A stretch of 64,000 nucleotides of DNA from an uncultured Pseudomonadales bacterium (GTDB taxonomy: Bacteria > Pseudomonadota > Gammaproteobacteria > Pseudomonadales > Azotimanducaceae), in the NCBI GenBank assembly GCA_937775265.1, contig CALKBV010000006.1:124001-188000 (forward strand), given 5' to 3'. Under the pieces are notes generated by a model that was not told where the DNA came from, searched no databases, and saw only the letters and a list, made by a program, of their open reading frames with translations. Made by a program: the position numbers and the translations under genes. Position 1 is the first letter of the stretch. Each line of letters begins with the position of its first letter. Positions 52,762 to 61,967 of the stretch are shown here, piece after piece.

Positions 52762-53478
52762 CAGCGATATTTTTTCGACGCTGATACCCTGCTCCGGGTC
52801 TAGGTCAACCAACGCAACAGACATTTCTTTCGCTCCCTGCGCAAGGTTTGGTGACCCAGGATAGGCCGCTACGGTTTTGCCGTGTTGCATGATTGAAAAG
52901 ACATGCACGTGCCCCAGTGCAAGATAGTCCAGCTGGCTCTGTTCGATTTCATTCGGCGTAATAAGAGATGAAAGCATTTCGGCACCGCGATCAACGTAGT
53001 AGCCGTGAGTCATACCCAGATACCAGCCTTCATGCTCATGCCGGGGCACATTCTCTAATGGCTTGTGGCCTGGATGATGATCAACAATTCCCCTTCCCCA
53101 GATCGTGATGCCATGGTCCTCGAACCTGCAAACCGACCCTGATTCATCCTGAAGGAAAGTAATATGTGAACCAGCGTCTCGCGGATCATAACGGTGGTAT
53201 ACAGAATAGTCTGCCATGCAGTCGTGGTTACCTGTGATCATCACCACCGGGCACTCCAGTCGGGAGAGTTGCTCAGTAGTGAAGTCCAGGCAGGGTTGCT
53301 TGACCCTGTTGTGGTCAAACAGGTCGCCGGCCAGTAAAAAGAGGTCGACATCATGCTTGATCGCTTCATCAATAACCGCGGTAAAACCAACCTGACCCGG
53401 ACCAGCATCAGCACCCTCGCCAATATTGTCATCAAGATGGATATCAGAAGTGTGCAGAAGTTTTAGTTTTCTTTTCAT
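52744..53478 (-). CDS. Metallophosphoesterase, SbcD/Mre11-like
   Basis: This is a 244-residue protein with the phosphoesterase motifs LLHTSDIHLDD (Asp12, His14), FLLAGDLFDHN, ITGNHD, MTHGYYVD and LALGHVH in order. The spacing resembles the catalytic domain of DNA repair exonucleases SbcD/Mre11. The C-terminal capping domain is short and there is no SbcC-like ATPase next to it, so a different phosphoesterase role is possible. A start within a clean ribosome context is seen at ATG 53478. Confidence 0.82.
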   Translation of the reverse strand: MKRKLKLLHTSDIHLDDNIGEGADAGPGQVGFTAVIDEAIKHDVDLFLLAGDLFDHNRVKQPCLDFTTEQLSRLECPVVMITGNHDCMADYSVYHRYDPRDAGSHITFLQDESGSVCRFEDHGITIWGRGIVDHHPGHKPLENVPRHEHEGWYLGMTHGYYVDRGAEMLSSLITPNEIEQSQLDYLALGHVHVFSIMQHGKTVAAYPGSPNLAQGAKEMSVALVDLDPEQGISVEKISLSPGAA

Positions 53479-53526
53479 GGTGGCAGGCTAACCGACACGC
53501 CGATCAAACGCGAATCAGAAATTCTC

Positions 53527-54165
53527 TTAGTAGACCGATGGCTTCCTGGATAATATCAAGGGCCCATCTTCCAACAACCTGCTGTTGGAAGAAAACTGCC
53601 TGCGCAGAAGAGACATTTGATCCCCAAGAATACGACCGCTATGGGTGAGCGCGAGGTATTCGGCATGGTTTGGTCGGTATGGCAGCGCGAGCAGCTCCAT
53701 CGTGCACTCATCCAGCAGGTAATTACCCTTGCGCGCATTACAGCGCTTGCAGGCAGTGACCACGTTGGTCCACCTGTCCTGGCCGCCACGAGAAGCAGCC
53801 AACACGTGATCACGACTCAGGTCACATTCCTTGAATAATTCGCCGCAGTATAGGCAGACGTTCTGGTCTCTTCTAAACAGTGCATGGTTCGTCAGAGGTG
53901 GTTCTTTTCGGATCTTGTCAAAGACCTTGCCCTTACAGGCCATGATGCTGTTTAAAGTCAGCAACGTCCGTTCGCCGCTTAGCCTGGAATGACCTCCCCT
54001 GACCTCCATGACTTCTTCACCATAGGTCCAACTCACCAGTTCGCGTGCATGCAGACAAACGGCTTCCTGCCAGGTGAGCCAATCGACGGGTACACCAGCG
54101 GTATTAATTCGGAGAATGCTGGGGTTCACGACAATAACCGGGGGACAAGTTTGCCGATCACGCAA
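53527..54165 (-). CDS. HNH endonuclease family protein
   Basis: This is a 212-residue protein with a zinc-ribbon HNH domain. CLYCGE and CKRCNARKG give the two cysteine pairs, and SRDHVLAASRGGQDRWTNV carries the central histidine. The N-terminal 60 residues (WLTWQEAVCLHARELVSWTY) are the family's conserved lead-in. It belongs to the widespread chromosomal group of unknown function, not clearly a restriction enzyme. The start is poor: only TTG 54165 is available, as a stop lies 11 codons upstream. A later GTG is also possible. Confidence 0.8.
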   Translation of the reverse strand: MRDRQTCPPVIVVNPSILRINTAGVPVDWLTWQEAVCLHARELVSWTYGEEVMEVRGGHSRLSGERTLLTLNSIMACKGKVFDKIRKEPPLTNHALFRRDQNVCLYCGELFKECDLSRDHVLAASRGGQDRWTNVVTACKRCNARKGNYLLDECTMELLALPYRPNHAEYLALTHSGRILGDQMSLLRRQFSSNSRLLEDGPLILSRKPSVY

Positions 54166-54317
54166 TACTTGAGCGCGGGGACTACCACTTCGTTTTCATT
54201 TTTTAACATGACAGGCTGGCGATACCGGTTTAATTCATCTTATCTATCATTAGCATTGGGTCAAGTCTTTCGTCATTTATGATAATCTTTGCACCCCTTC
54301 GCTAGCACGTCTGAACA

Positions 54318-55046
54318 ATGGCAAATCCAAAGGACGAGGTTTACTCCAGGCCCATGCCTTCGATCGAAGCCTTCCGGTTCGACCAGTCCGTGGCGGACGT
54401 TTTTCAGGACATGATCGAAAGAAGCGTCCCTGGCTACGGGCTTGTGTTACAGCTGATTGGAGTACTGGCTGAAAAGTATGGTCAGCCGGGTACCCGAGTC
54501 TATGATCTGGGTTGCTCACTGGGCGCATCTACTTTGCAGCTCCGGCGGCACCTTCCGGATGGTTGCCATGTGGTCGGGGTGGATAACTCTGAGGCCATGG
54601 TATCAAGATGCACAGCCAACCTCAGCAGGGATCATTCCGCTGCCAGCTATGAAATTTTGCTCGAAGATCTGCGCGAAACAAATATCGAAAACGCGTCGAT
54701 TGTTATCCTCAACTTCACGCTTCAGTTCGTTCCGGACGAGGAACGAAAAAATATTCTTGCACGTATTTGTGAAGGCCTTAACGTCGGCGGCATTCTTCTA
54801 TTGGCCGAAAAAGTAAAATTTGAAAACTCCTCCGAGCAGGCGTTGATGACAACACTTCACCATGACTTTAAAAAACAACATGGCTATAGCGATCTCGAGA
54901 TATCACAAAAACGAGCCGCGCTGGAGAACGTGCTGATCCCCAATACCGAAGAGCAACACAGGCAGAGAATGCACGACGCAGGTTTTTCAGTGGTCGAGCA
55001 GTGTATGCGTTGCCTTAACTTCTCCACCTTCCTTGGCATCAAGTAA
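54318..55046 (+). CDS. cmoA: Carboxy-S-adenosyl-L-methionine synthase CmoA
   Basis: CmoA makes carboxy-SAM from SAM and prephenate, the donor for 5-oxyacetyl modification of wobble U34 in tRNAs. The 242-residue sequence opens KDEVYSRPMPSIEAFRFDQS, a CmoA hallmark, and has the SAM loop VYDLGCSLGASTLQLR near 57-72. It is followed by cmoB, as is normal in gammaproteobacteria, but with a 72-codon frame between them. The ribosome site is weak. Confidence 0.93.
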   Translation: MANPKDEVYSRPMPSIEAFRFDQSVADVFQDMIERSVPGYGLVLQLIGVLAEKYGQPGTRVYDLGCSLGASTLQLRRHLPDGCHVVGVDNSEAMVSRCTANLSRDHSAASYEILLEDLRETNIENASIVILNFTLQFVPDEERKNILARICEGLNVGGILLLAEKVKFENSSEQALMTTLHHDFKKQHGYSDLEISQKRAALENVLIPNTEEQHRQRMHDAGFSVVEQCMRCLNFSTFLGIK

Positions 55047-55264
55047 TGTCCGAATACCTCACCAGGGATGAGTACAGGATCCTGCAGACTGACTTTCTAC
55101 CAGGGGCGCGCGAATGGCTGTTCGCCAATTTTGTTGCATCGATCCATTGCTATCGCCCCGCACACGTCGTCGTGCAGAACTTCCTGACCACGTTAATTTC
55201 GTCGTCTTACCACAATCACAACAGGCTTGGTGAACAGATAGAAGTAACCCCAGATGCACGCTGA
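55046..55264 (+). CDS. Small frame between cmoA and cmoB (72 aa)
   Basis: This open frame starts in the last base of the cmoA stop (TAATG) and ends 11 bases inside cmoB. It has no recognised domain (MSEYLTRDEYRILQTDFLPG at the start). The tight overlaps on both sides are what a translated gene in the operon would show. A chance frame, or a remnant of an earlier cmoB N-terminus, would look the same. Confidence 0.4.
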   Translation: MSEYLTRDEYRILQTDFLPGAREWLFANFVASIHCYRPAHVVVQNFLTTLISSSYHNHNRLGEQIEVTPDAR

Positions 55265-56201
55265 GATAGATCGTTTCATTGCTGAAACGACCGACACCTT
55301 TCTGACACCGTTTCACGAAAATTTGCGTGCAGCCCTATCGAGCGAGACACGACTTCACGGTCGCGCTGAAGAATGGGACGCAGCACTCGCCACTGTTCAA
55401 CCCAGCACCCTAGCCAGCCAGTTTGACACAGATACTGTTAGCGTCGGTGACCCGAACGCGGACTTTGAGGACGTCCTGTCAATGTTCCTGCCATGGCGAA
55501 AAGGTCCATTTCAGGTAGGTAAAACTCTGGTTGACACAGAATGGCGTAGCGACTGGAAATGGCAACGGATCAGCAGGCACATAGAACCTCTTGAGGGAAA
55601 GCGGGTACTGGATATTGGGTGTGGCAATGGTTACCACCTGTTTCGAATGCTCGGAGCAGGCGCAGACCTTGCACTCGGAATCGACCCGACCATATTGTTC
55701 AATTATCAGTTCAGTCTGCTTCAAAGATTAAGTCAACCAAACCGCGCCTATCTATTGCCATTGCGAAGTGAACACCTCCCCCAATTCGGTGGATTTGATA
55801 CTGTTTTCTCGCTCGGCGTGCTCTATCACCGAAGATCTCCCATAGACCACCTGAAAGAACTACTCAGTTTTGCAAAACCTGGTGGCGAACTTGTACTGGA
55901 AACGCTGATTGTTGAGGGCGATCAAAACACGTTGCTGATCCCCCGGGACCGCTACGCAAAGATGGCGAATGTCTGGTTTATTCCATCGACATCAATGCTG
56001 GAACTCATGCTTCGGCGCGCGGGTTTCGTTGACGTCAAGACGGTCGATGTCAATGTCACCAGTATAGAAGAACAACGCGCAACCAGGTGGATGAAATTCC
56101 AGTCCCTGGAGGACTATCTGGACCCCACAGACAACACTAAAACCGTAGAAGGTTACCCCGCCCCTGCCCGGGCAGTCCTCGTGGCAAGAAAGCCAGCCTA
56201 A
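55254..56201 (+). CDS. cmoB: tRNA U34 carboxymethyltransferase CmoB
   Basis: CmoB uses carboxy-SAM made by CmoA to form cmo5U at tRNA position 34. The 315-residue sequence has a helical N-terminal part (about 1-100) and the catalytic Rossmann fold starting at RVLDIGCGNGYHLFRMLGAG. DPTILFNYQFSLLQRL and FSLGVLYHRRSPIDHLKELL are strongly CmoB-like. The start is placed at ATG 55254; there is no clear ribosome site and coupling to the upstream frame is likely. Confidence 0.92.
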   Translation: MHAEIDRFIAETTDTFLTPFHENLRAALSSETRLHGRAEEWDAALATVQPSTLASQFDTDTVSVGDPNADFEDVLSMFLPWRKGPFQVGKTLVDTEWRSDWKWQRISRHIEPLEGKRVLDIGCGNGYHLFRMLGAGADLALGIDPTILFNYQFSLLQRLSQPNRAYLLPLRSEHLPQFGGFDTVFSLGVLYHRRSPIDHLKELLSFAKPGGELVLETLIVEGDQNTLLIPRDRYAKMANVWFIPSTSMLELMLRRAGFVDVKTVDVNVTSIEEQRATRWMKFQSLEDYLDPTDNTKTVEGYPAPARAVLVARKPA

Positions 56202-56231
56202 TCGCCAGAAAATCTCCGACCGGAAGCTGTC

Positions 56232-56651
56232 CTAGGGCACAGCAGTGATTTTATGGCGTTGCGAATGCCTGCGAAGGTAAGCCCAGATAGATTGGTTAAG
56301 CGCTTCGATTTCCTTATCTTCGGCCTTTTGGTGTAACGAAACCAAAATACGGGTGAGCGCATCATGGTGGTCATTTACATCAGCCAGTCGATAGGAAGAC
56401 AACTCAGCACTGATGACCTCTTTGTCTCTGCTCGACAGCAGCGCCTCGCCTGCTATAAAGATGAGCTTCATCTCAGCAATGTCGTCCAATCTGCGCTGAA
56501 TGCCCTCTGCCGTCTCGTCGGCAATAGCGTTGATCAGTAACCCAATCAGCGCGCCATCCGACAAGCTGTAGAGGCTCTTTAGGTCAGGCAGCAACTGTGT
56601 CATTAAGCGCTGACTCAACATCCTGAGCGCACCATCAGTATGCGGGATCAT
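56232..56651 (-). CDS. Hypothetical protein downstream of the phosphotransferase
   Basis: This is a 139-residue, largely helical acidic protein (for example LLPDLKSLYSLSDGALIGLL near 19). No domain is recognised. Start ATG 56651 overlaps the phosphotransferase stop (ATGA) and has GGAGG eight bases upstream, so translation is strongly supported. It probably works with the upstream gene. Similar short proteins beside APH-like genes are typically of unknown function. Confidence 0.7.
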   Translation of the reverse strand: MIPHTDGALRMLSQRLMTQLLPDLKSLYSLSDGALIGLLINAIADETAEGIQRRLDDIAEMKLIFIAGEALLSSRDKEVISAELSSYRLADVNDHHDALTRILVSLHQKAEDKEIEALNQSIWAYLRRHSQRHKITAVP

Positions 56652-57661
56652 GACATTACCTCCGGTGAAAAATAGTCCAGCAGAATGCGGTTTTGTCGAT
56701 CCGTCATGACCCAACCTGCCATTGCCAATATCGAGTCCTTGCCCTCTCCCTTCTCAAAATTTTCGGAAGACGAAATCCAGATTGCCACAGCTTTCACCGA
56801 AACAAAAATTCGCCACCATTTGAGAGCCTGTTCGTTGCATGACAGTCCACTCGCCTCACACCAGATTTGGATTGCCTGGCCATGAGGAATCAGCCTACCG
56901 GCCAATTCGAGGTCTTCCCCTGACCATAACGGATCCAGGGACCAGGCCAGATCTTCCAGCGGATCACCCAGATGGCACATTTCCCAGTCGAGAATGGCGG
57001 TAATCTGCGCCTGATCATTGAACAGGAAATTACCCGTTCTGTAATCGCCATGAACAATTGAGATTTTCTCGGCTGGCGGCGGCAGATTCGCCGCGAGCCA
57101 GCGAATCGCAGCCTGGGCAATTGGCTGCGGGTGTATTTCGTCGTCGTTAATGACTCCCTGCCAGTATGCCAACTGCTCCGTCGCGGTCGAGGCGACATCA
57201 GGAACAATCATAATTTCGTCAAACTTTAGCGCAAGCGGATCTTTCGCAGCAAGGCAACCCAGCAGGTTGTATTTCTGCTTACCGATTTTTTGCTTCTGCT
57301 CTTCAGGCAACAGCGCAACGTCGCTCATTGGGTTTTCGATCGCGGCCATGATGGAAAACGGCTGCTCAAGAAAATCTGTACTGTTTTCCAGGAAAAGTGG
57401 CTCCGGCACAGGTATGTCCGTTGGATAGATTCGGTCGTATGCACCGTATTCGAGATGCCGTTCAGTATCGATCAGGCTTGAAGGCGGATCACGACGCAGG
57501 ATCACGCCCCTGGTTTCACCATCAACTTCCAGCGTGAGCTTGTAAGTTTCACGAGAGGCTCCTCCAAATATCTTTTCGACATCGCAGACCGTGACTGGGG
57601 TATCCCATTTCCCTCCGAGGTATTCTGCCGCTGCAATTTTTACCTGATCAGTTGTAATCAA
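56648..57661 (-). CDS. Phosphotransferase (APH/ACAD10-like kinase)
   Basis: This is a 337-residue aminoglycoside-phosphotransferase-fold kinase. The glycine loop is FGGASRETYKL near 32-42 and VILRRDPP holds the ATP lysine equivalent. The catalytic loop is HGDYRTGN (204-211) and Asp225 in ILDWE binds magnesium. The pattern HGDYRTGNFLFN matches proteins annotated near acyl-CoA dehydrogenases, which phosphorylate hydroxyacyl intermediates such as 4-hydroxy acyl-CoA. That is a family-based suggestion; antibiotic resistance is unlikely. It is coupled to the small helical gene downstream. Confidence 0.85.
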   Translation of the reverse strand: MITTDQVKIAAAEYLGGKWDTPVTVCDVEKIFGGASRETYKLTLEVDGETRGVILRRDPPSSLIDTERHLEYGAYDRIYPTDIPVPEPLFLENSTDFLEQPFSIMAAIENPMSDVALLPEEQKQKIGKQKYNLLGCLAAKDPLALKFDEIMIVPDVASTATEQLAYWQGVINDDEIHPQPIAQAAIRWLAANLPPPAEKISIVHGDYRTGNFLFNDQAQITAILDWEMCHLGDPLEDLAWSLDPLWSGEDLELAGRLIPHGQAIQIWCEASGLSCNEQALKWWRIFVSVKAVAIWISSSENFEKGEGKDSILAMAGWVMTDRQNRILLDYFSPEVMS

Positions 57662-57793
57662 TCCTGTTTCTCCTGCCTGGACGGCCCATTATGACAATTC
57701 CGTCCGGGCTACGGCAATACAACCGGAACACTTGCAAACCTCGGTGCCAAACTGGTTAGATGAGAACAGAACTTATGAATTCCGGAGATCTTT

Positions 57794-59188
57794 GTGACAG
57801 AAGCTAAAACACTGGGTGAACTGAAATCCAGTGGTTATCAGGTCCTGACAGTCAGGCAGGAAATGAGAAGAAATCTCATTTCAAAACTCCAGGCTAAAGA
57901 AGATGTCTTCCCGAATATCGTCGGGTATCAGGACACGGTTATCCCACAACTTGAGAACGCGATTTTATCCGGCCAGGATGTGATCCTCCTGGGTGAACGA
58001 GGACAGGCCAAGTCACGTATTATCCGCAGCCTGACCAGCCTTCTGGACGAATGGACGCCCGTTCTTGCGGACGTCGAGATTCCAGAGAACCCCTATGCAC
58101 CTATTAGCGCTCAAGGGAAAAAAATCCTGCTGGAACAGGGCGAGCAAGCCCCAATTAAATGGATTCACCGCGACACCCGGTACGGTGAAAAACTCGCGAC
58201 GCCAGACATCACTATCGCGGACTTGATTGGTGAAGTAGATCCCATAAAAATTGCAGAAGGGCGATATTTGTCCGATGAAGAAGCCTTACATTTCGGCCTG
58301 ATCCCCCATACAAACAGGGGGATATTTGCTATCAACGAACTGCCGGATCTTGCCGAGAGAATTCAAGTTGGGCTGCTCAATGTTCTTGAAGAAAGGGATA
58401 TCCAGATCAGGGGACACAAGATTCGGCTGGACCTCGACATCCTGATTGTCTCAACGGCGAATCCCGAGGATTACACCAACAGAGGGCGCATCATCACCCC
58501 TCTCAAGGACCGCTATGGGTCACAGATACGAACACACTATCCGCAAAATATTCTGGAAGAAATCACAATCATGGAACAGGAGCAACGGAAACTCGACCTG
58601 GGCGAATACCGTGAGGATGTTCCACCATTTATGTCACAGCTCATCGCTGAAATTACACAACAGGCGCGACGATCTCCGGATATCAATCAGCGCTCCGGTG
58701 TGTCCGTCAGAGCCTCTGTCTCCAACTATGAGGCGCTACTTGCCAACGCGCTGAGGCGCGCTATTGAAGTGGATGAACGAGACGTTGTACCAAGAATCTC
58801 TGACCTTCCTTTCATTATGCCTTCTCTGCAGGGCAAGGTTGAGTTCGAGGCTATGGAAGAAGGACGAGAAGAAAAAATCATGGAGCATTTGTTCCAGGAC
58901 GCCACCAAAGCTGTATTCAGCAGATTTACAGAAGGCATCAAACTTGAACCTTTAGCTCTGCAGTTTGCAGATGGAATTCAAGTCACTACAGGTGAATCGC
59001 TTCCGTCAAAAGACTATGAAGACATTATCAAAAAGATCGATGGCCTGGCTGAGGCAATTGAGATACTCGTCCCCGGGGCAAATACAGCCAATCGGGCATC
59101 AGCAGTCGAATTTATTCTCGACGGGTTACACCTTAACCAGAGGCTAAACAAGGATCGAGTTGGCGGACGCACTACTTACTCAGGTTAA
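57794..59188 (+). CDS. AAA+ ATPase, magnesium chelatase subunit I (ChlI)/MoxR-like
   Basis: This is a 464-residue ATPase. A ChlI-style P-loop (LGERGQAKSR, 66-75) precedes the conserved GIFAINELPDLAERIQVGLL (Walker B) near 178, then ILIVSTANPEDYTNRGRIIT as sensor 1 and a later helical lid. The start is GTG 57794, with GGAGA upstream. It is followed 20 bp later by a VWA protein. Such pairs (MoxR-VWA) act as chaperones inserting metals or remodelling protein complexes; the client is unknown. No chlorophyll genes are near, so magnesium chelation itself is unlikely. Confidence 0.88.
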   Translation: MTEAKTLGELKSSGYQVLTVRQEMRRNLISKLQAKEDVFPNIVGYQDTVIPQLENAILSGQDVILLGERGQAKSRIIRSLTSLLDEWTPVLADVEIPENPYAPISAQGKKILLEQGEQAPIKWIHRDTRYGEKLATPDITIADLIGEVDPIKIAEGRYLSDEEALHFGLIPHTNRGIFAINELPDLAERIQVGLLNVLEERDIQIRGHKIRLDLDILIVSTANPEDYTNRGRIITPLKDRYGSQIRTHYPQNILEEITIMEQEQRKLDLGEYREDVPPFMSQLIAEITQQARRSPDINQRSGVSVRASVSNYEALLANALRRAIEVDERDVVPRISDLPFIMPSLQGKVEFEAMEEGREEKIMEHLFQDATKAVFSRFTEGIKLEPLALQFADGIQVTTGESLPSKDYEDIIKKIDGLAEAIEILVPGANTANRASAVEFILDGLHLNQRLNKDRVGGRTTYSG

Positions 59189-59208
59189 CTACTTTTTCAG
59201 GTCAAACA

Positions 59209-61227
59209 ATGAGCGCCAGATTCACCTCACTTAATCGCTATTCCAATTGGGACGGGTCCCAAAATGCAGCGCTGAATGCAGATGACCTCCTGAGTGCTCT
59301 TTCGGAAGACCTGATGGAGTTTGGTGACCTGCAACAGGCAATGCGATACCTAATGCAGCGCGGCATGGAGACTTCCGACGGTAACTACATCAAAGGACTA
59401 CGGGATCTTGTTCACCAGTTGAAGGCAGAAAAACAGCAGCGCCTGGAACGGTTCGATATAAACGGGGTCATGGAAGACATCAAGCGGCAGCTTGAAGAAA
59501 TACTGGGCATGGAACGAGACACCATCAACGAGTGGGCCAATAGGAAGAAAGACCCTGAAGATGAAAACCAGGAGAATTTTTCCAACAGTGTTCTGGGAGA
59601 CATTGGTGAGCAGAACAAAGAGTTCATCAAAAACCTGCCCGACGATGCCGCGGGGAAGGTCAAGGCACTGCAGGACTATGAGTTCCTGAATACCGATGCG
59701 CAAAAACAATTCCTAAAATTAACCGAACAACTCCGCAAAGCCATGACTCAGTCTTTTTTCAGGGACGTCGAGAATATGGTTAACGAGATGTCTGATGGCG
59801 ACATCAATCGCATGAAGAATATGGTTAAAGACCTGAACGACATGCTGGTCAGGAAAATAGCCGGTGAAGACCCCGGCTTTGGCGAATTCATGGACAAGTA
59901 TGGGGACATGTTTGGTGACACCCCTCCGTCCAATCTGGATGAGCTACTCGAACAAATGCGGCAACAGATGGCAGCGACACAGTCTCTGTTCAATTCCATG
60001 AACCCGGACCAGCAACAGCAGCTGCAGGACATGATGCAGGGGAAGTTTGGCGACCCGGAACTGGAGAGTGGTCTGGCGAAGCTGTCCAAGGAACTGGATT
60101 TCCTTAACCCCCAGGGCAAACAGTACAACTTCCTGGGTGATGAAGAGATCGACCTTCTTGCCGCGATGGAGCTAATGAAGGAAATGACTGAGCTTGACCA
60201 ACTCGAGCAGCAAATACAGCGCGCCCAGTACGACGGCAAAATGGATAACATCGATAGCGACAAGCTCAAAGAGCTTCTTGGTGACGAAGCGTTGGATAAC
60301 CTCGATGAGATGAAGAAAATGCTCGAGATTCTGGAGGAAGCAGGCTATGTCAGCAAGGATGGCAACAAATCGGAACTGACGCCCAGGGGTACCAGAAGCC
60401 TGGGGCAGAAAGCACTGGTTGAGATTTATTCAAAACTGAAAAAACAGAACCTGGGTAATCACGCTACGCCGGAAGAAGGCCGGTTCGGCGAGAGACTTGA
60501 AGAATCAAAGCCGTACGAATTCGGCGACCCCTTCCATCTGCATATGTCGCGAACCATCCGAAATGCCCTGGATCGGGAAGGTCCCGGATCGCCCGTTCAG
60601 CTTAAGACTGAGGATTTTGAAATTTATCGTAGCGAGCTGATTACCCAGACCGCTACAGTATTAATGGTTGATCTGTCCTGGTCGATGGCACTTCGAGGGT
60701 CCTTCCAGTCGGCTAAAAAAGTTGCCATGGCTTTGCATCATCTCATTTCCTCTGCGTATCCGCGGGACAGCCTGTATATAATCGGGTTTTCAGCTTACGC
60801 CAAAGAAATCAAAACTCACGACCTGCCCTACCTCCAGTACGACGACTACCTGCTTGGCACAAATATGGAACACGCGTTGATCCTCGCAGAAAAACTTCTG
60901 GCGAAACACCAACAGGGTACCCGGCAGATCATCATGATTACCGATGGCGAACCGACGGCGCACCTTGAAAATGGGCGCCCGGTATTCGCTTATCCTGCGA
61001 CACCCACGACCATCGGCAAGACACTTCGCGCAGTTCGGAGCTGCACTACAAAAAACATTACGATTAACACCTTCATGCTCGACAAGAGTTTCTACCTAAA
61101 GGCATTCGTCGAGCAAATGACTAAAATTAACGGCGGCAGGATCTTCTACGCCGAGCCTCAAAATCTGGGTGAATACATCCTGGTGGACTATGTACAGAAT
61201 AAGAAAAAGAAACTGACTCGTCGCTAA
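59209..61227 (+). CDS. VWA domain protein (ChlD/CoxE-like partner)
   Basis: This is a 672-residue protein. The first 430 residues are acidic, helical and rich in Gln, Asp and Met (for example LDELLEQMRQQMAATQSLFN), likely coiled-coil or extended. The C-terminal third is a von Willebrand A domain with a metal site at VDLSWSMALRG (about 486), where DxSxS is complete, plus a later TDGEPTAH segment. It partners with the ATPase upstream. In such systems the VWA protein binds clients and docks to the ATPase ring. Confidence 0.86.
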   Translation: MSARFTSLNRYSNWDGSQNAALNADDLLSALSEDLMEFGDLQQAMRYLMQRGMETSDGNYIKGLRDLVHQLKAEKQQRLERFDINGVMEDIKRQLEEILGMERDTINEWANRKKDPEDENQENFSNSVLGDIGEQNKEFIKNLPDDAAGKVKALQDYEFLNTDAQKQFLKLTEQLRKAMTQSFFRDVENMVNEMSDGDINRMKNMVKDLNDMLVRKIAGEDPGFGEFMDKYGDMFGDTPPSNLDELLEQMRQQMAATQSLFNSMNPDQQQQLQDMMQGKFGDPELESGLAKLSKELDFLNPQGKQYNFLGDEEIDLLAAMELMKEMTELDQLEQQIQRAQYDGKMDNIDSDKLKELLGDEALDNLDEMKKMLEILEEAGYVSKDGNKSELTPRGTRSLGQKALVEIYSKLKKQNLGNHATPEEGRFGERLEESKPYEFGDPFHLHMSRTIRNALDREGPGSPVQLKTEDFEIYRSELITQTATVLMVDLSWSMALRGSFQSAKKVAMALHHLISSAYPRDSLYIIGFSAYAKEIKTHDLPYLQYDDYLLGTNMEHALILAEKLLAKHQQGTRQIIMITDGEPTAHLENGRPVFAYPATPTTIGKTLRAVRSCTTKNITINTFMLDKSFYLKAFVEQMTKINGGRIFYAEPQNLGEYILVDYVQNKKKKLTRR

Positions 61228-61251
61228 CTCTAAATAAAAGGCGACAGGGGA

Positions 61252-61947
61252 TTAAAACGGCACGGTCGATTCGAAAGTCACAAGTTTTTTTGTTCCCGGA
61301 TGATCAAACTGAAGCTTGCTTGCATGCAGGCTAAGCCTGTCTCTCGCCTTGAAGGCTTCTTCATGAGCGTAAAGATCGCAGCCCAATATCGGATGGCCGA
61401 TAGCCGATAGATGCAACCGAAGCTGATGACTCCTGCCTGTCACGGGCATTAATCTAACACGGCTATAGCCCTCCTCGGCATCTATGACCTGATAGCGAGT
61501 CAGGGAAGCTTTACCCGAATCAAGATCAACGACCTGCAATGGGCGGTTGCCGGGATCCGCTCTTATCGGCAAATCGATCTCTCCTTCTTCATTGTCTAAC
61601 TCACCGTGAACCAGCGCGATGTACTCTTTTTTGATGGTTCTTTCTCTGAATTGTCGATTCAGGTCACTGGTGGCTTCTTTGGACAGGGCAAGCATCATTA
61701 ATCCTGAGGTATCCAGGTCCAGCCTGTGAACTGTCCGTACATCAGGGTGGTCAACAAGCATCCTATTAAGGACACAGTCTTTAACAATCCTGCCAGGCAC
61801 ACTTAGCAGCCCTGAAGGCTTGCATACCACCAGTAAATGTTCGTCCGTAAACACCACCTGCACCGGCTCAAAACAGGGTTCAGGAATATGAAAGGTGTAA
61901 TAGGTTTTTTCAGGAGGCAGCATTGTCGTATAGTGCCCGATTGACAC
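61252..61947 (-). CDS. RNA pseudouridine synthase, RluA family
   Basis: This is a 231-residue pseudouridine synthase with the catalytic Asp in VHRLDLDTSGLMMLALSKEA near 75-94, DEHLLVVCKPSGLLSVPG earlier, and PVTGRSHQLRLHLSAIGHPI near 170. It lacks an S4 domain, so it is of the short type (RluA/TruC-like). The target (rRNA or tRNA) is unclear. GTG 61947, with GGGA seven bases upstream, and ATG 61923 both fit. Confidence 0.87.
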   Translation of the reverse strand: MSIGHYTTMLPPEKTYYTFHIPEPCFEPVQVVFTDEHLLVVCKPSGLLSVPGRIVKDCVLNRMLVDHPDVRTVHRLDLDTSGLMMLALSKEATSDLNRQFRERTIKKEYIALVHGELDNEEGEIDLPIRADPGNRPLQVVDLDSGKASLTRYQVIDAEEGYSRVRLMPVTGRSHQLRLHLSAIGHPILGCDLYAHEEAFKARDRLSLHASKLQFDHPGTKKLVTFESTVPF

Positions 61948-61967
61948 TGAAATTTCCCAAGGAATCC

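Noticed and set aside
56652-56714. N-terminal extension of the small helical protein
   Set aside because: It overlaps the phosphotransferase coding end; ATG 56651 has GGAGG and couples to the stop.
56648-57661. Aminoglycoside resistance gene
   Set aside because: Same fold, but the HGDYRTGN style and context fit acyl-CoA-associated kinases, not drug phosphotransferases.
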